NCBI RefSeq assembly: GCF_048128805.1
Contig: NC_136005.1
Span: forward strand, 8,403,504-8,467,503
Reading direction: 5' to 3'
Length of the DNA: 64,000 nt
Source: Centroberyx gerrardi
Taxonomy: Eukaryota; Chordata; Actinopteri; Beryciformes; Berycidae
This document shows, in pieces, positions 21,833-33,432 of this stretch; position 1 is the first letter of the stretch, and each line of letters begins with the position of its first letter. Below the pieces are notes generated by a model. The model did no database searches. It saw nothing but the letters and a program-made list of their open reading frames with translations, and had not been told where the DNA came from. A program made the translations under genes and the position numbers.

Positions 21833-23539
21833 CTAGAGCACAGAGTTCTTGTTTCTGCGGCCTATATTCCGGCTTCCTCTCTTGTTCCTCTTCCAGCACA
21901 CACAGCAGATGATGAGGCTGCTGATGATGACAGTGCACACCACTGCGATGATGATGATCGAAGTGTCCCTAGAGATCGCCCCTTCTTCCCCCTCTCCACT
22001 GCTGGTGTCGCCCCCCTGCTCTGAGGTGGGCGTGACTTTGACAGCAGGGGAGGAAGTGGTCCTCTTGGGGGGAGGTGTGTGGGGTCTCCTCCTCTTCTCT
22101 GTTGGGGTCACTGCAGGCTCCTCAGTAGAAATGAGAGGCATCAGTACCTCATCTGTCAGCAGGGCAATCTCCTCGCCATTCAGATTGAAGGGTATGTCAC
22201 ACACCAACAGGCTGTTGTTGGCCTTGGATGGGTACTTTGTCAGCCAATCCCTTAGTGGCAGGATATCCTGGTCACACCTCCAGGGGTTCTGCTGCAGGAG
22301 TACCTCCTTCGCCACAGTGAGGGCATCCAGGTTCACCTGAGGCAGGTTGGGAAAGGAGTTGTTTCGTAGGTCTATCTGGCCCAGGTGTTTCACGCCCTGG
22401 AGGAAACCTGAAGGTAGGGAGCTGATGGAGTTGTGCTCCAGGGAAATGTTGACCAGGCTGGGCAGACCTTGGAAAGTGCCAGCTTCCAAGGTTGTGAGCA
22501 GATTGGTGTGAAGGGATACCTCCCCCAGCTGCTCCAACCCTCTAAAGGCCCCGGTGGACACATAGCTAATCCGGTTGCGGCTGAGAACAAGTAGACGCAG
22601 CTGAGTCAGGTTCCTGAAGGTGTCATCCTCCAGACGGCTCAGCTTGTTGTCATACAGCCACAACTGATCCAGGACCATGGGCCCAAACACCCCCGGAGAC
22701 AGACTCTCCAGCTGGTTTTCATACAGGGATATTTGGGCCATTTGGGGCAGGTTTAGGAAGACCCCTTGCGGAAGAGATGTGAGCCTATTGTTGGAGAGGA
22801 AGAGCTTCTGGAGTTTCTGAGTCTTGGAGAACAGGTCAGGGTGGAGATGAGTGATTAGATTGTCGTGTAGAGAGAGCTCTTCCAGGTTTACGAGGTCATC
22901 CAAAGTGCCAAGGGGGATCTCCCGGAGTGAGTTCTTATTAAGCCGTAAGGTCTTCAGCTTGGTGAGATCCTTGAAGGTCTCCCTAGAGAGTTTACTGATA
23001 TTGTTTCCAGCGAGCATTAGGTACTGCAGCTCAGTGACAGGATGAAAAGTTTCCACAGGTATAGAAGTGAAAAGGTTCTTACTGAGGTCAAGGACCTTCA
23101 GAGCAGACAAGGAGGATAACCAGGTGGGGCGGAGGACCAGGAGCTGGTTGCTGCTCAGAGTCAGAGACTCAAGCTTTAGAAGGTTTTGGAACAAGGCCTC
23201 AGGGAGATCTTGCAACTCGGTGCCGGTAAACCCTAAGGCACCTAAGTTAAGAGTGGAATCAAATGTGCCAGGGCGAACCTCCCTCAACACAGTGTCTTTA
23301 ACCACAAAGATGCCAAGGGCGTTAGCAAAATCAGTCAAGTCCTCTGGTTTCAGTGAATAGATATTGCAATTTGAGATGTAGAGAGTGGTGGTAGAGGAGG
23401 GAACAGCTGTGGGGAAGTCTGAGATGCCATTGCAGAGGATTTTGTTTTCACGACACATGCATCCATCCGGACATGCCCAAAGAACAGCATTGAGGGAAGA
23501 GAGAAGGAGGAGCAAGTGAAGTGTGATTGACAGATCCAT
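21833..23539 (-). CDS. lrrc15: leucine-rich repeat-containing protein 15
   Basis: A 568-residue type I membrane protein in one coding exon. It has a signal peptide (about 1-22), N-cap CPDGCMCRENKILC, about 15 LRRs (46-410), C-cap NPWRCDQDILPLRDWL ... VCDIPF, a Ser/Thr/Pro-rich linker, a transmembrane helix (TSIIIIAVVCTVIISSLIIC, about 521-542) and a short basic tail. The C-cap (single Cys after NPWR, then ILPLR.WL) and LSPGVFGPM..LWLYDN are near-identical to mammalian LRRC15, a cell-surface protein of stromal and bone cells and one that binds viral spike and matrix ligands. Length agrees (human 581). One repeat (GPMVLDQLWLYDN) is one residue shorter than its human counterpart. An acceptor (TTGTTCTAG, next base 23546) shows a 5'-UTR intron. 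Position between CPN2-like and gp5 matches the human order. Confidence 0.93.
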   Translation of the reverse strand: MDLSITLHLLLLLSSLNAVLWACPDGCMCRENKILCNGISDFPTAVPSSTTTLYISNCNIYSLKPEDLTDFANALGIFVVKDTVLREVRPGTFDSTLNLGALGFTGTELQDLPEALFQNLLKLESLTLSSNQLLVLRPTWLSSLSALKVLDLSKNLFTSIPVETFHPVTELQYLMLAGNNISKLSRETFKDLTKLKTLRLNKNSLREIPLGTLDDLVNLEELSLHDNLITHLHPDLFSKTQKLQKLFLSNNRLTSLPQGVFLNLPQMAQISLYENQLESLSPGVFGPMVLDQLWLYDNKLSRLEDDTFRNLTQLRLLVLSRNRISYVSTGAFRGLEQLGEVSLHTNLLTTLEAGTFQGLPSLVNISLEHNSISSLPSGFLQGVKHLGQIDLRNNSFPNLPQVNLDALTVAKEVLLQQNPWRCDQDILPLRDWLTKYPSKANNSLLVCDIPFNLNGEEIALLTDEVLMPLISTEEPAVTPTEKRRRPHTPPPKRTTSSPAVKVTPTSEQGGDTSSGEGEEGAISRDTSIIIIAVVCTVIISSLIICCVCWKRNKRGSRNIGRRNKNSVL

Positions 23540-23546
23540 TATTTCC

Positions 23547-26500
23547 CTAGAACAAAGGAAAAGAAAATCTCATTATAATAATGATGACAATATGTACAGA
23601 TAATAAACAAATATGTTAAATGTAGCAATCAGGGGTACAGTGGTATTGTAAGCCTCTTATCACCTCTTGAAATAGAGTCTTGTAAACTTGGTATGTGAGG
23701 TATCAGATTCACTCACAGAGCCTATAGTACAACCACTATATTTGTAGCCTCTATTTTTAAAGTGGTATTCCATCGAAACTGACTTTTAGGTTGTTACTCT
23801 GCAAGACATTTTCATAAAATGTTCCAGGATTAGTTTTCTCGTTGTTTTATGTTTTGAGTTATTTGTCCCCAAGATCACAGAGAATGGTATACTTTTACAT
23901 CGTTGAATTATATTGCAAGCAAAAAACTGTAGATGTTTAATGGAAAGATGATCGTCCATAAAATTTTCTTTAACTATTTCAGGCAATGCAATTTGTCGAT
24001 GTCAGAAGATTGCATGTGTTTTCCTTGATCTTGAAAACTCAGAACTCAAGCCTGTTTAATGTTCCAAATATTGGAGGCAGCACACGATCCACTGGTTTTC
24101 GCGGGTGTGCCACCAGCTTGGGCCAAACCACACAAGACAGAATTGGCTCTGGCTACGACATTACTGTACTTCTAATTGGCAAACCTGACCACAGGCTTAC
24201 AGAAAGTGGTCGTCCGGCAGGGAAAAATGTAATTTGTGGTGATGAAGTATTAGTATTAGTAGCACGACATGCTATCGTGTGCACACAATATTTAAATATG
24301 TGCTCGAGTTGCATAAAAAGCATGCATATACAGTAGATATAAAAAGTGCACGTATAGTAAGTTAATATATAGAGCCAGCAGCTGCACCAAACATTTTTCT
24401 GAGACATGGTGTTGGAGAACTCCAAGTGTTGACTGATCAAAATCTTTTATCTATAACATCCCTGCCTATTGACAATGGTAGAGCCCATTACCTGCCTTGC
24501 ATTGTAAGATTTATCAGTACGCAATGCCTTGTTAACTCATCCCCTGATTTTAAAACTAGTAAAACTTGACCAACAAATCTATCCTTAATATATCTTATCT
24601 AAAACATGATTCAATGTAATATATCTTAAATATCAAGCTATTTAAACCAAATAAATAATGGAATAAAGTTAATTCAACTAATTATGTTAAGTGGGTGAAA
24701 TCAGTTTGAAACTTGTTTTATAAGCTAAATAAGCTTTACAAAATGTCACATATTAAACTGTGGGCATGCTTGCACAAATAATGAAATTGTGCACACAAAA
24801 TAATGACAGTGAAGGCATGCATTAACCAAAATGAGACAGCGACGTGTCAGCTGTGCACTCCAACTTATCAAAACAAGAGTGTCCATACCGTCTCATGCCC
24901 TCAATGTAGTGAAGTGTGGCCTCAACATGTTTTTATCTCCTCTCCCAGGCTCCATAGGCTTGACACTAGTTTTACATTATTTCTGATTGGTGGAGCTGAT
25001 TACAGGCTCTTGGGACTCACATACCCAAAAAGCAGCCGACTAGGCAGGAACATTAAACAACAGAGATAAAACCTTTGAAAATTTCAGGAAAACGTCTATG
25101 TTTGCAGAATAACAGCCCAAAAGTAACTTTCAGTGGAATTGCCCTTTGAATTGGAGTTTACTATTGGCTTCCGCTTTCAATTAACAGGGTCTGTTCATGA
25201 GGGAAGCTGAGCTGCTCTGCGCTCGAACACTAATTTTGGAGAAAAACAGAGTATGATGTGTTGCATTTGTGGTGTTTTCATTGTGCTTCACTGCTGTCTG
25301 AGATTTGATGCACAATGGTCTTTTGTTTCCAGGGTAGGAAAGCAAGAGACTCTGCCTGTGGTTTTTCCTCTGTCAGTGAACAGCTAAAAGGGGGATCCTC
25401 TCTTGCCTCTGAAGACTTTAAATTACCACCATTGTAAGGCAGTGATTCACAGGGCAACTCTAATTGGTAACAGTGCCTAAGAGTTGCAGCCTCAGCATTC
25501 CTGTTTTAATCAAAAATAAAACATTTGTATAAAATTATGACCCAGTGTCTACGTGGCTATGAGCATTGCCCACAAAATTCCTTGGTGTATCACCACGCTT
25601 ACCACCCTTTGCCATTAGAACCATCTTTTTAGTATACATATGTTTTGAAAAGTGAATCCCAAAACTGCTGAGCATGTCCTCATTTGATATGGACATGGTG
25701 TTTGGTTTGAAGCCACAAGTGAATTGATTTCTGTGGAATGGCTACATCTCAACAAGACAGATTGCCTGCACATGTTTGAGGCTGAGGCTGAGGCTGGGGC
25801 TGCGCTCACTGTTTGTAATGGCACCGGAGGCTCCACATACAAAGCGGTGCCAACATAATGATCTGCTTGGTGCACTCTCCATACAAATCCTGGTAGGCCA
25901 TTTAAAGTTAGCTTGGCAGGCTCAAGTTGTTTTCTCAGTAGCTGGGGAGTATTAAGGTGCAGAAAGAGCCTTTCCAAGGAAGTAGCTTTCTAAAGAGGCC
26001 AGTGTGTCCCAATGCTGAGCTCAGCCACAGAGGAATCGGCTTTTCTTCCTTTCTTTGTTTTTCCATTCTTCACATCAAAGACAAAGAATCATAAAATGGA
26101 AACTGGGGCTTCACAGCTGTTCCCATTTTCAATACATTTTGTACGCATGGGTCTACATTTTTTTTTGAAGAGGTGGAGGGCTGGGTCCCCTCTGTGAAAG
26201 GGAAGTGAATGGTATTATTGTTATTAAAATGTTAATACCATTATAACACATCTCATGTTGTCCTTTATTGTCACCCACCACCACCACTTCCACTACTACT
26301 ACCAATAATAACAACAACAACAATAATTATAATAATAATGATAATGTTCCTCCTGATTAGTCACATAAGGTTGTGTGGTGGAACATGCGTTACCCAGTTG
26401 GTTGCATCATTGCCTCCACTTCTCTGTTCTTTACTGTTGCGACAGCGAATTTAATAGATAGGGTCAGGAGTCACAGTTAGGTCAGAGATGAGTTTGAGTA

Positions 26501-27391
26501 ATCTCAGATATAAATGTCATGTCCAATTGGATTGGGGATTTTAGCACATTTGAGGAGCTTTCAGAGAAATGACACACGGCAGCATCACTGCTTTTTGCAC
26601 GTCTAGACGCAAACTCATCTGTGACTCCTCTATGAGTTTCATAACATTCCCATTCTCAAAAAAAAAAAAAAAAAACTGACAGCGAAACCATGTTTCCCTT
26701 CTGGTATAAAATGTCCCAGTCAAACCAAAACCACCGTCTGCTCTGGCCTGGGACAACCTGGAATGCGTACAGTTCAGTGTAATGACTAAAGCATTTCCAG
26801 TTCACCATTAATTGCGGTGATTTCTTTCCCTCCCCATTTCCATAACTGAAGGATCAGCACTTTGCCTGTCATGAAAAGACTGAGCTAGCAAAGTAGGGAA
26901 CTTTATTGTGCTGAAACTGAGTATCCAAGGCACTGGAATAAAAGCTGTTTGATTTTATTTATTTAAACTTTTTTTTGAAAAAGACTTTATGTAAGACAGT
27001 GTGAGGAGTCAGACTCAAAATAGCCCAGACTGACGCACATTTCCCTACAGGTTACACAACACTGCACTTCATTCAGCACTTCAAGTTACTATGTTATTAG
27101 TATTCAGATTCACACATGAATACACACATTGCTAGGCAAAATCAAAAGATGAATAATTTAGCTTGTCTTTTCATGATAGAAGTACTATATGTTATAGTAC
27201 ATGACATTATTGTTGTTGCCTTATTAGATCAGCATTATTACCTTATTTTTTCCTCTATTATCTCATTTCTTTTCTTTAAATAATAAAATTCCTCATTGAA
27301 ATCTGCTTGTAAACATTTGACAAGACCCCACAAATGATTAGCAATCAGCATTCTGTTAATCAGGCCAACATGCTGTTTTTGCAGAACTTAC
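23547..27391 (-). other. lrrc15: inferred 5'-UTR intron of lrrc15
   Basis: Lies between the acceptor before the lrrc15 ATG and a donor at 27392/27391. No gene is supported inside; it holds an ACC/AAC-rich trinucleotide stretch near 26277-26340 and a poly-A run near 26657. Confidence 0.4.
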
Positions 27392-27462
27392 CTCTTGCGG
27401 TGGCTGATGAGTGAGTGAAGTGAGAAACTGAGTTGGTGTGGAGTGCCAGTTATATTTTATCC
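27392..27462 (-). promoter_or_regulatory. lrrc15: inferred lrrc15 TATA promoter and untranslated first exon
   Basis: On the minus strand a TATA-like ATAAAATATAAC (about 27460-27449) is followed 57 nt later by a strong donor CGCAAGAG|GTAAGTTC at 27392/27391. TATA, short exon and donor are correctly spaced and oriented for lrrc15, 3.9 kb upstream of its ATG. No other minus-strand gene lies between. The pairing is inference. Confidence 0.4.
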
Positions 27463-27839
27463 TCCCGTGCGCTGCCCCCCTTCTCTACGGCTTCACAAAT
27501 GATCTGACGAGGGATTCCAGCACTCTCTGAACTCTCACATCCTCACATTTTCCTGCTCTTCGTCATCACTCTATTTTCCTCATCAATCTGTTTTCCCCCC
27601 TGAGCTCATGAAATCTGTGCGTCCTTTGCTGAGGCTCCAGTGGCACTGTTCAGCGTCCCGGCTGTCCCACTGCCCCCTCTGCCCCTCTCGCATGCTCACA
27701 CACACACTCACACTCACACATTTTTGCTAAATGTGGTGGGGGGGATCGTGCGAGGGGGAAGCCCCACCCTCTCGTGCTACTCTGTGCCTGAACTGGATTT
27801 GTATTCACAGAAGATTTATGTTTTGGACGTGGTGTTTAT

Positions 27840-28170
27840 ATGTGTGTGTGATTGTGTGTGCGTGTTCTTGTAAGTGGATGTGTGATCTGTGTTTTAATTA
27901 TTGTATGGGATCCATATGTTGCCACAAGAATAGAAAGGATTGTGAGTATCATTTTCTAGCCCTCTTCGAGGAAAACAAGAGTTGTTTTTGTGGTTTGAGG
28001 TTAGGATTACGGTGAGGGTTCGAATTAGATTTGGGTTAAGATTAGGAAAAGGGTTACGGTTAGAATTAGTGGTTAGGGCATGAATGTAAGACGATAGAAT
28101 TGTCTCATATATATAAGGGATTGTTTGTGTGTTTTTGTGTGTGTGTGCCTGCTTGTGTGTGTGTGTGCAA
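27840..28170 (+). repeat. decayed GT/TTAGG-type repeat
   Basis: GTGTGTGTGATTGTGTG, then GCCACAAGAATAGAAAGG, a series of GGTTAGGATTACGG-like motifs and a closing GT run; a degenerate copy of the family at 3254 and 8275. Confidence 0.5.
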
Positions 28171-28513
28171 AGTATCAGCTGCACATATCTTTGGTATGAA
28201 GTCTTGGGTATGTTTGTAAGCTGATGGTTCGGATTTTTGGCAGCCTTGGACATGTTCACAAATCTGCTGTTAGGAGATTACAGATTGCAGGCCGATCCAA
28301 AAAAGGGCCAAACAACCAACAAAATTCTGTTCAGTCTCGCTTGTGTTGCAGAAATTATGCATTTTCTATCCTTGAATGTCGTTGTTGGAGTCCATGTTGA
28401 ACCTCTGTGAATACATGTGTAGGAAAATTATGAATTGGTGCAGCAGTTTGTATCGTGCAATGTTTGGCAATAACCTTGCTGAAATTAGGCGTTCCCCACT
28501 GTTGGCTAGTTTT

Positions 28514-28516
<3 letters not shown>

Positions 28517-28569
<53 letters not shown>
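28517..28569 (+). repeat. (GT)n microsatellite
   Basis: A GT run of about 50 bp. Confidence 0.9.
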
Positions 28570-28573
<4 letters not shown>

Positions 28574-30515
28574 AATGGGCGGGTTTACGAGACTGATGGG
28601 ATCATGCATACCCAACTTGCAGCCCACAGGCAGACAAGTAATCAAGCTCACCTCTCAATATTATACCATACAGCACTACATTCTCACATGTTCTTTGTTT
28701 AGGGAACGGTGCTTGAGCATTTTGTTTTTCCAAACCCACTTAAGTAAAGTAATTCAGTGTGATTTTAGCCTTGGCACTAAAATTGGGAATGCTGTGTTCT
28801 TCAATAAATCGGTGAAAGGAAGGTTGAGCAGTCAGTGTGCTGCTCCTATTAACATTCCTGTGTTGCTGTAAGTAAATCCATCTGTTCTGCAACATGACAA
28901 ACCCCCTCTTCACCAGAAAAAAAGATAGCGAGGGTGGAGTTAACGTATAGACAGTCACAGGCTCCAGCACACAAAGCCCTCACTTCATGGAAGCATTTTG
29001 TTTGTCTGATAGTGCGGTAAAGATAGACATAGACAGTAGAAAGAGCTGTGATAGCAATATCTGCATTGAAACACACTGTGTGTACCAATGTTTTGTTATT
29101 GACTGAAGTCACCGCTACCTATAGGGCCCTCCTTCATGGTGACACAGACAAAATAAATATACCATTAAGCTGCATGGCATTCATGGTATTCATTCAGCTA
29201 ACTTGCTGGTAAAGATTTTCTGCCAAAAATGTCAGCTAAAGGTGGCATGGCTGTTATGCAAATTAAAAGTCACAGGCTTATCCCCTCTGTCTGTCCCACA
29301 ATGTCCATTAGCTGCAATATATTTCCCAACCTCTACTTTACCTCTCAAATAAGGGAGTAACATCTCAACATAGAGCCTTAACATCACAGATAAACCAGAC
29401 GCCTTAGACTGGACACACTTCACACTCTGTCCTGATCTGAGTGGGGTCCAAGGTCAGGGATGAGCAGATTGAGATGAAGAATGATGTATTGTGGCATGAT
29501 ATTTCCCCGTTTCACAGATGAACAGAGAGAGACTGACTGCAGGCCCAGGCTCCTCTCTTTTCCTGATGATCATCTGTTTCTCTTTCCCCATAAATTCTTG
29601 CAAAATAGAGTTTTAAGTGTGTGAACTCCCAATTCCACATCTGAAAAGCTTTTAATTTCCTAACAAGCAAGAAACTGAACCAGCTCCACTAGGGTTGCTC
29701 AAGTCCATGTGATGGGTAAGAGTAATGGTTCAAAGGTACCAGTGGCACTAGGCCGATGGGCTGGCAAAGAACAACTGGGCAAGCAAGGTTACCTGAGTTA
29801 ACTCTATCAAGTGGCCCTGCCTGGGAATACATAATGAGTGCATATTTCCCCCAAATAGATTTAGCAATAATCTAACAAATCTTTAAGTCAGCTAAACTCA
29901 AGATTTAACTAAACTTGGAACTCGGATAGGAAGGTAGTTTTGCAGTGTGATTACTTGTTGCATGTTCGTTGCCATCTTGAAAGACTAACACGAAGGATTA
30001 CAATACAGTAATGTTGCAGTAGCTGCACCATAACTGCCTGGGGCAAAACTGCAGGCTAAAACTATAGTTTGTTCAAATCAAATTTAGTCCCTTTAGCAAA
30101 ATATTAAGATGACAAAGGTTCCATTTGAACAGCAGATGAACATGGGTTGCTCAGTTTTTGGACTTTTAGTCACTTGTGGACTAGAATAGCCTGGGCCAGA
30201 ATGAGGATTATCCCACTTTAATGTGAGACATGTCGCTTAGACCAACAGGGTTACACAAAGGTTGTGTGAGAAAGGCTTGTGAATAACAGGTCAACATAAG
30301 CCTATTTAAGCCATTGAAAAGTTTTATCGTGGATTCCCAGATATGTATGAACTGGCCAGAGCATAATGCTTTCCACAAGGGTCGTTGAACTTTTACACTG
30401 TTTTCCAGATGCAGTTATATATTATTCTTCACCCATGGGCAAACCCCTGCAGTGCCATTTCCTGTCCTCACACACACCCACTCTTACTTTTTCTTCTGTG
30501 AGCTCCCTCTCTCAC

Positions 30516-30577
<62 letters not shown>

Positions 30578-31609
30578 GTGGCTGATGCCCACTGTTGTGT
30601 GAGCTCAGTGTACTGGAAAGGCTTAATCACCCGTTGTCATAGCGATGAACTTGGGTGCTGTTCACCAATTCATCCTCTTTTGTTTGCTGTTTGTTTTAAA
30701 GTCCAATCAGTTGTCATGGAATTTGTGGCATTTGCTGTCATTTTGTGAAGGTTTTAAAAGCATTGAAAGCTATTTTGAGCTGTAGTCCAAAGTTCTTAAT
30801 TGTTTTGCTGTCAAAGAACAATGCTAAATGACTAAACAATCTGTAATTATCAATGCAACAGGTTATAAATGCAAATGAGTTTCAGTGATGATGCCAGAAT
30901 TCTCTTGTAAAAACTTTCTGACATCTCCATATAAAAATTCCAGGATAAATTTTACAGCAACTATCTTTTCTTCTATCTTTGTCTGTTGTTGTCTGTTCTA
31001 ATTTGCCAATATTGTTGTATATGATGTAGCCCACTCCAAAAAGGGGAATGATAACTATGTGCACATCGTTGTGGTTTTGCTTTGTCATGGAGGCCTGTGA
31101 AATTACAGGGTCACTGTTTTGCAAGAGAAAAGGAACAATCATCTCCAAAGTTATTGTGTACCACGACATTGAGAAATCGAACAAGTGCAGTTGAGCTTCC
31201 TGTTTTGGAGGTTGTTATGAAGGTGGATGATGGTCTGATCTCATCATCCCATTATCTACAGTTGTGATTCATTTGGGGAAAGCACATTTCTCCTGAGTTC
31301 CCATCAACACATTCAGTATGACATTTAAAGAGGAAGCTGAATCCAGATAAGAGCATTTAAACTCCTCAGATAATAGCAGGAGGTCAATCATTTTGGTGCC
31401 AAGGCGCAAGTCTGTGAAACCACAGATTTGTATGGAGCACATTCATTTATTGGTTTCCTGGCATTGTCGCATACAGCCTTGTGTGATCACAGAGGAGGGC
31501 TGGAAACAGTCAGCTGCTAGACTTTGGCCTACATTACATTGAGGTTATTACCATTTATAAAATGTATTCATATAATATTTTATTTTATTGATGGAAATAT
31601 AAAAATTGT
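28570..31609. other. gene-free sequence with a (GT)n array
   Basis: No supported gene. A GT run of about 57 bp lies at 30519-30576. Remaining short frames carry no recognisable features. Confidence 0.5.
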
Positions 31610-32023
31610 GGGTAACCCTTTAAATTACAGGCTATTAATTACACAGTGATGACTGCAAATATCTAAGTAATATCCAAGTAAAATAGATGTAATAACTAGT
31701 TATAGCATTAGAATGATTGCTAATTACTGAGTAATATACAAGTAATGTACCGGTAATTTTAGAAAAGACATACCAGTCCTGACTATGTACAATATTCGCA
31801 TAGGTATACAAACATACTCCATAGTAACTCTACACAAATAACAGAAAACAACACACCCCAGAATGTAAAAAAAAAAAAAAAAGGTAAAAAGCACCTTTTT
31901 TACTCAGTAATTACCAGTCATTCTAATGCTGTAACTAGTTGTTACATCTAATTTACTTGGAAATTACTTAGTTATTTCCAGTCATTACAACATAATTAAT
32001 GGCCTGTAATTTAAAGGGTTACC
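31610..32023. mobile_element. fold-back miniature transposon with long inverted repeats
   Basis: The left arm starting GGTAACCCTTTAAATTACAGG (31611 on) and the right arm ending at 32023 are inverted copies over roughly 120 bp, including shared AACTAGTTA and CATTCTAATG blocks. The centre (about 31750-31900) is unique and holds a poly-A run. No transposase is encoded. Long terminal inverted repeats without coding capacity identify a fold-back type MITE; its superfamily is not clear to me. Confidence 0.7.
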
Positions 32024-32454
32024 AATTTAGGACACAGAATTTCTTAGCTGAGCTCCATCCACCAAAGTACACCAAGACACCAAGTGTGTGAATGGGTATG
32101 TAATCAGTAGGATAAGAGCAACTGCTTTTCAGATATTACAGATTATATGATCATTAAATCATCTTCATCACAATATATGCTGTAGATGTTGTATCTCAGG
32201 AGCTATTACCAGCACTTTACCTGGGTTCAGACATTGGACAGAGCATGGAGATCATAATGTGTTGAAAACAAATCCGATCAAAACAAATTAGTTTTAGAAA
32301 AATGAAAATGCATCTCAGTTTTGTACTCATGAATACTGATGGGAGAGGCAGGGATAACATCATCATGACATAATGGCTTTTCAGGCTCCTTGGCTGCAGG
32401 AACCATTTAGTGATTATCTTCTACATGCTATTTCCTCTGACTATTGGTCTACTG

Positions 32455-32455
32455 A

Positions 32456-32515
<60 letters not shown>

Positions 32516-32583
32516 AGAAAAGAAAAGGAAAGGAAAGGAAGAATTCAATCCAATCTACTGAAATGGATTATTTCAGAACTTGA

Positions 32584-32647
<64 letters not shown>

Positions 32648-32648
32648 A
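32455..32648 (+). repeat. two (GAAA)n arrays
   Basis: Tetranucleotide arrays at 32455-32514 and 32583-32648 separated by a short unique segment. Unit B has only a short AAAAGG-rich remnant at the matching place (36976-37019), so these expanded after the duplication or were lost from B. Confidence 0.9.
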
Positions 32649-32975
32649 TTTGTACTGAATTGGATTATTTCTGAACTTTATTGTCTTTACACTCAAAACT
32701 GAAAGCATGTTGATTTGTATCTGCCCTTGTCGTCTCTTCATGTAGTTTGAAGCTTACACCACTAGAGGGAAACAAATATCAACAAACTATTGCAAACTGC
32801 TGATTATTATTGGCTACATCAGCTTGGCTCTGCTTTATGAAACTTAACATCACATATCTTCAGTTTTATTGACATAAAATACCTTAAGAGAAAACAGCTA
32901 AACACAACATGAAGAAAAATGTTCACATACTGCATCAGCCACCATGTATAAGCTGCAACTTTTAGGGAAGGAAGC

Positions 32976-32980
<5 letters not shown>

Positions 32981-33018
<38 letters not shown>

Positions 33019-33152
33019 AACAAACAAACAAACAAACAAACAAACAAACAAACAAAGAAACAAACAAAAACAAAGAAAGAAAGAGAAAAAGAAAGAAAGA
33101 AACAAACAGAAAGAAAGAAAGAGAAAAAGAAAGAAACAAACAAACAAAGAAA
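32981..33152 (+). repeat. compound (GAAA)n/(CAAA)n array
   Basis: GAAA, CAAA and mixed units over about 170 bp. Unit B has only three to four GAAA units at the matching site (37352-37367). Minus-strand Phe/Leu/Ser-rich frames here are repeat products. Confidence 0.9.
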
Positions 33153-33432
33153 TATTGAATATAATTTCAGATCTTAATCATCCATACACTCAAGCAATTA
33201 CTAATTAAACAAATTAAAGCAAGTATAAATAAACCATTGATGATTATTATTATTGACTACATCAGCTTGGCTCCCATATCAATTTTACTGTCCTAAAATA
33301 CTTCAAGCAAATACAACTAAACACAACATAAAGAAATTCCACATGTATCAGTCACTGTGTATAAACTGCAGCCTGTGGGAAAGCAGAAGCAGAATCAGCC
33401 CTGAATTCCACTCTTGTGCATCCGGCCTGATA

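Noticed and set aside
27640-28000. Plus-strand frames near 27640-28015
   Set aside because: They run through CA/GT-rich sequence and the antisense of the inferred lrrc15 upstream region without coding features.
32819-33147. Phe/Leu/Ser-rich minus-strand frames that look like membrane proteins
   Set aside because: They are translations of the GAAA/CAAA microsatellite.
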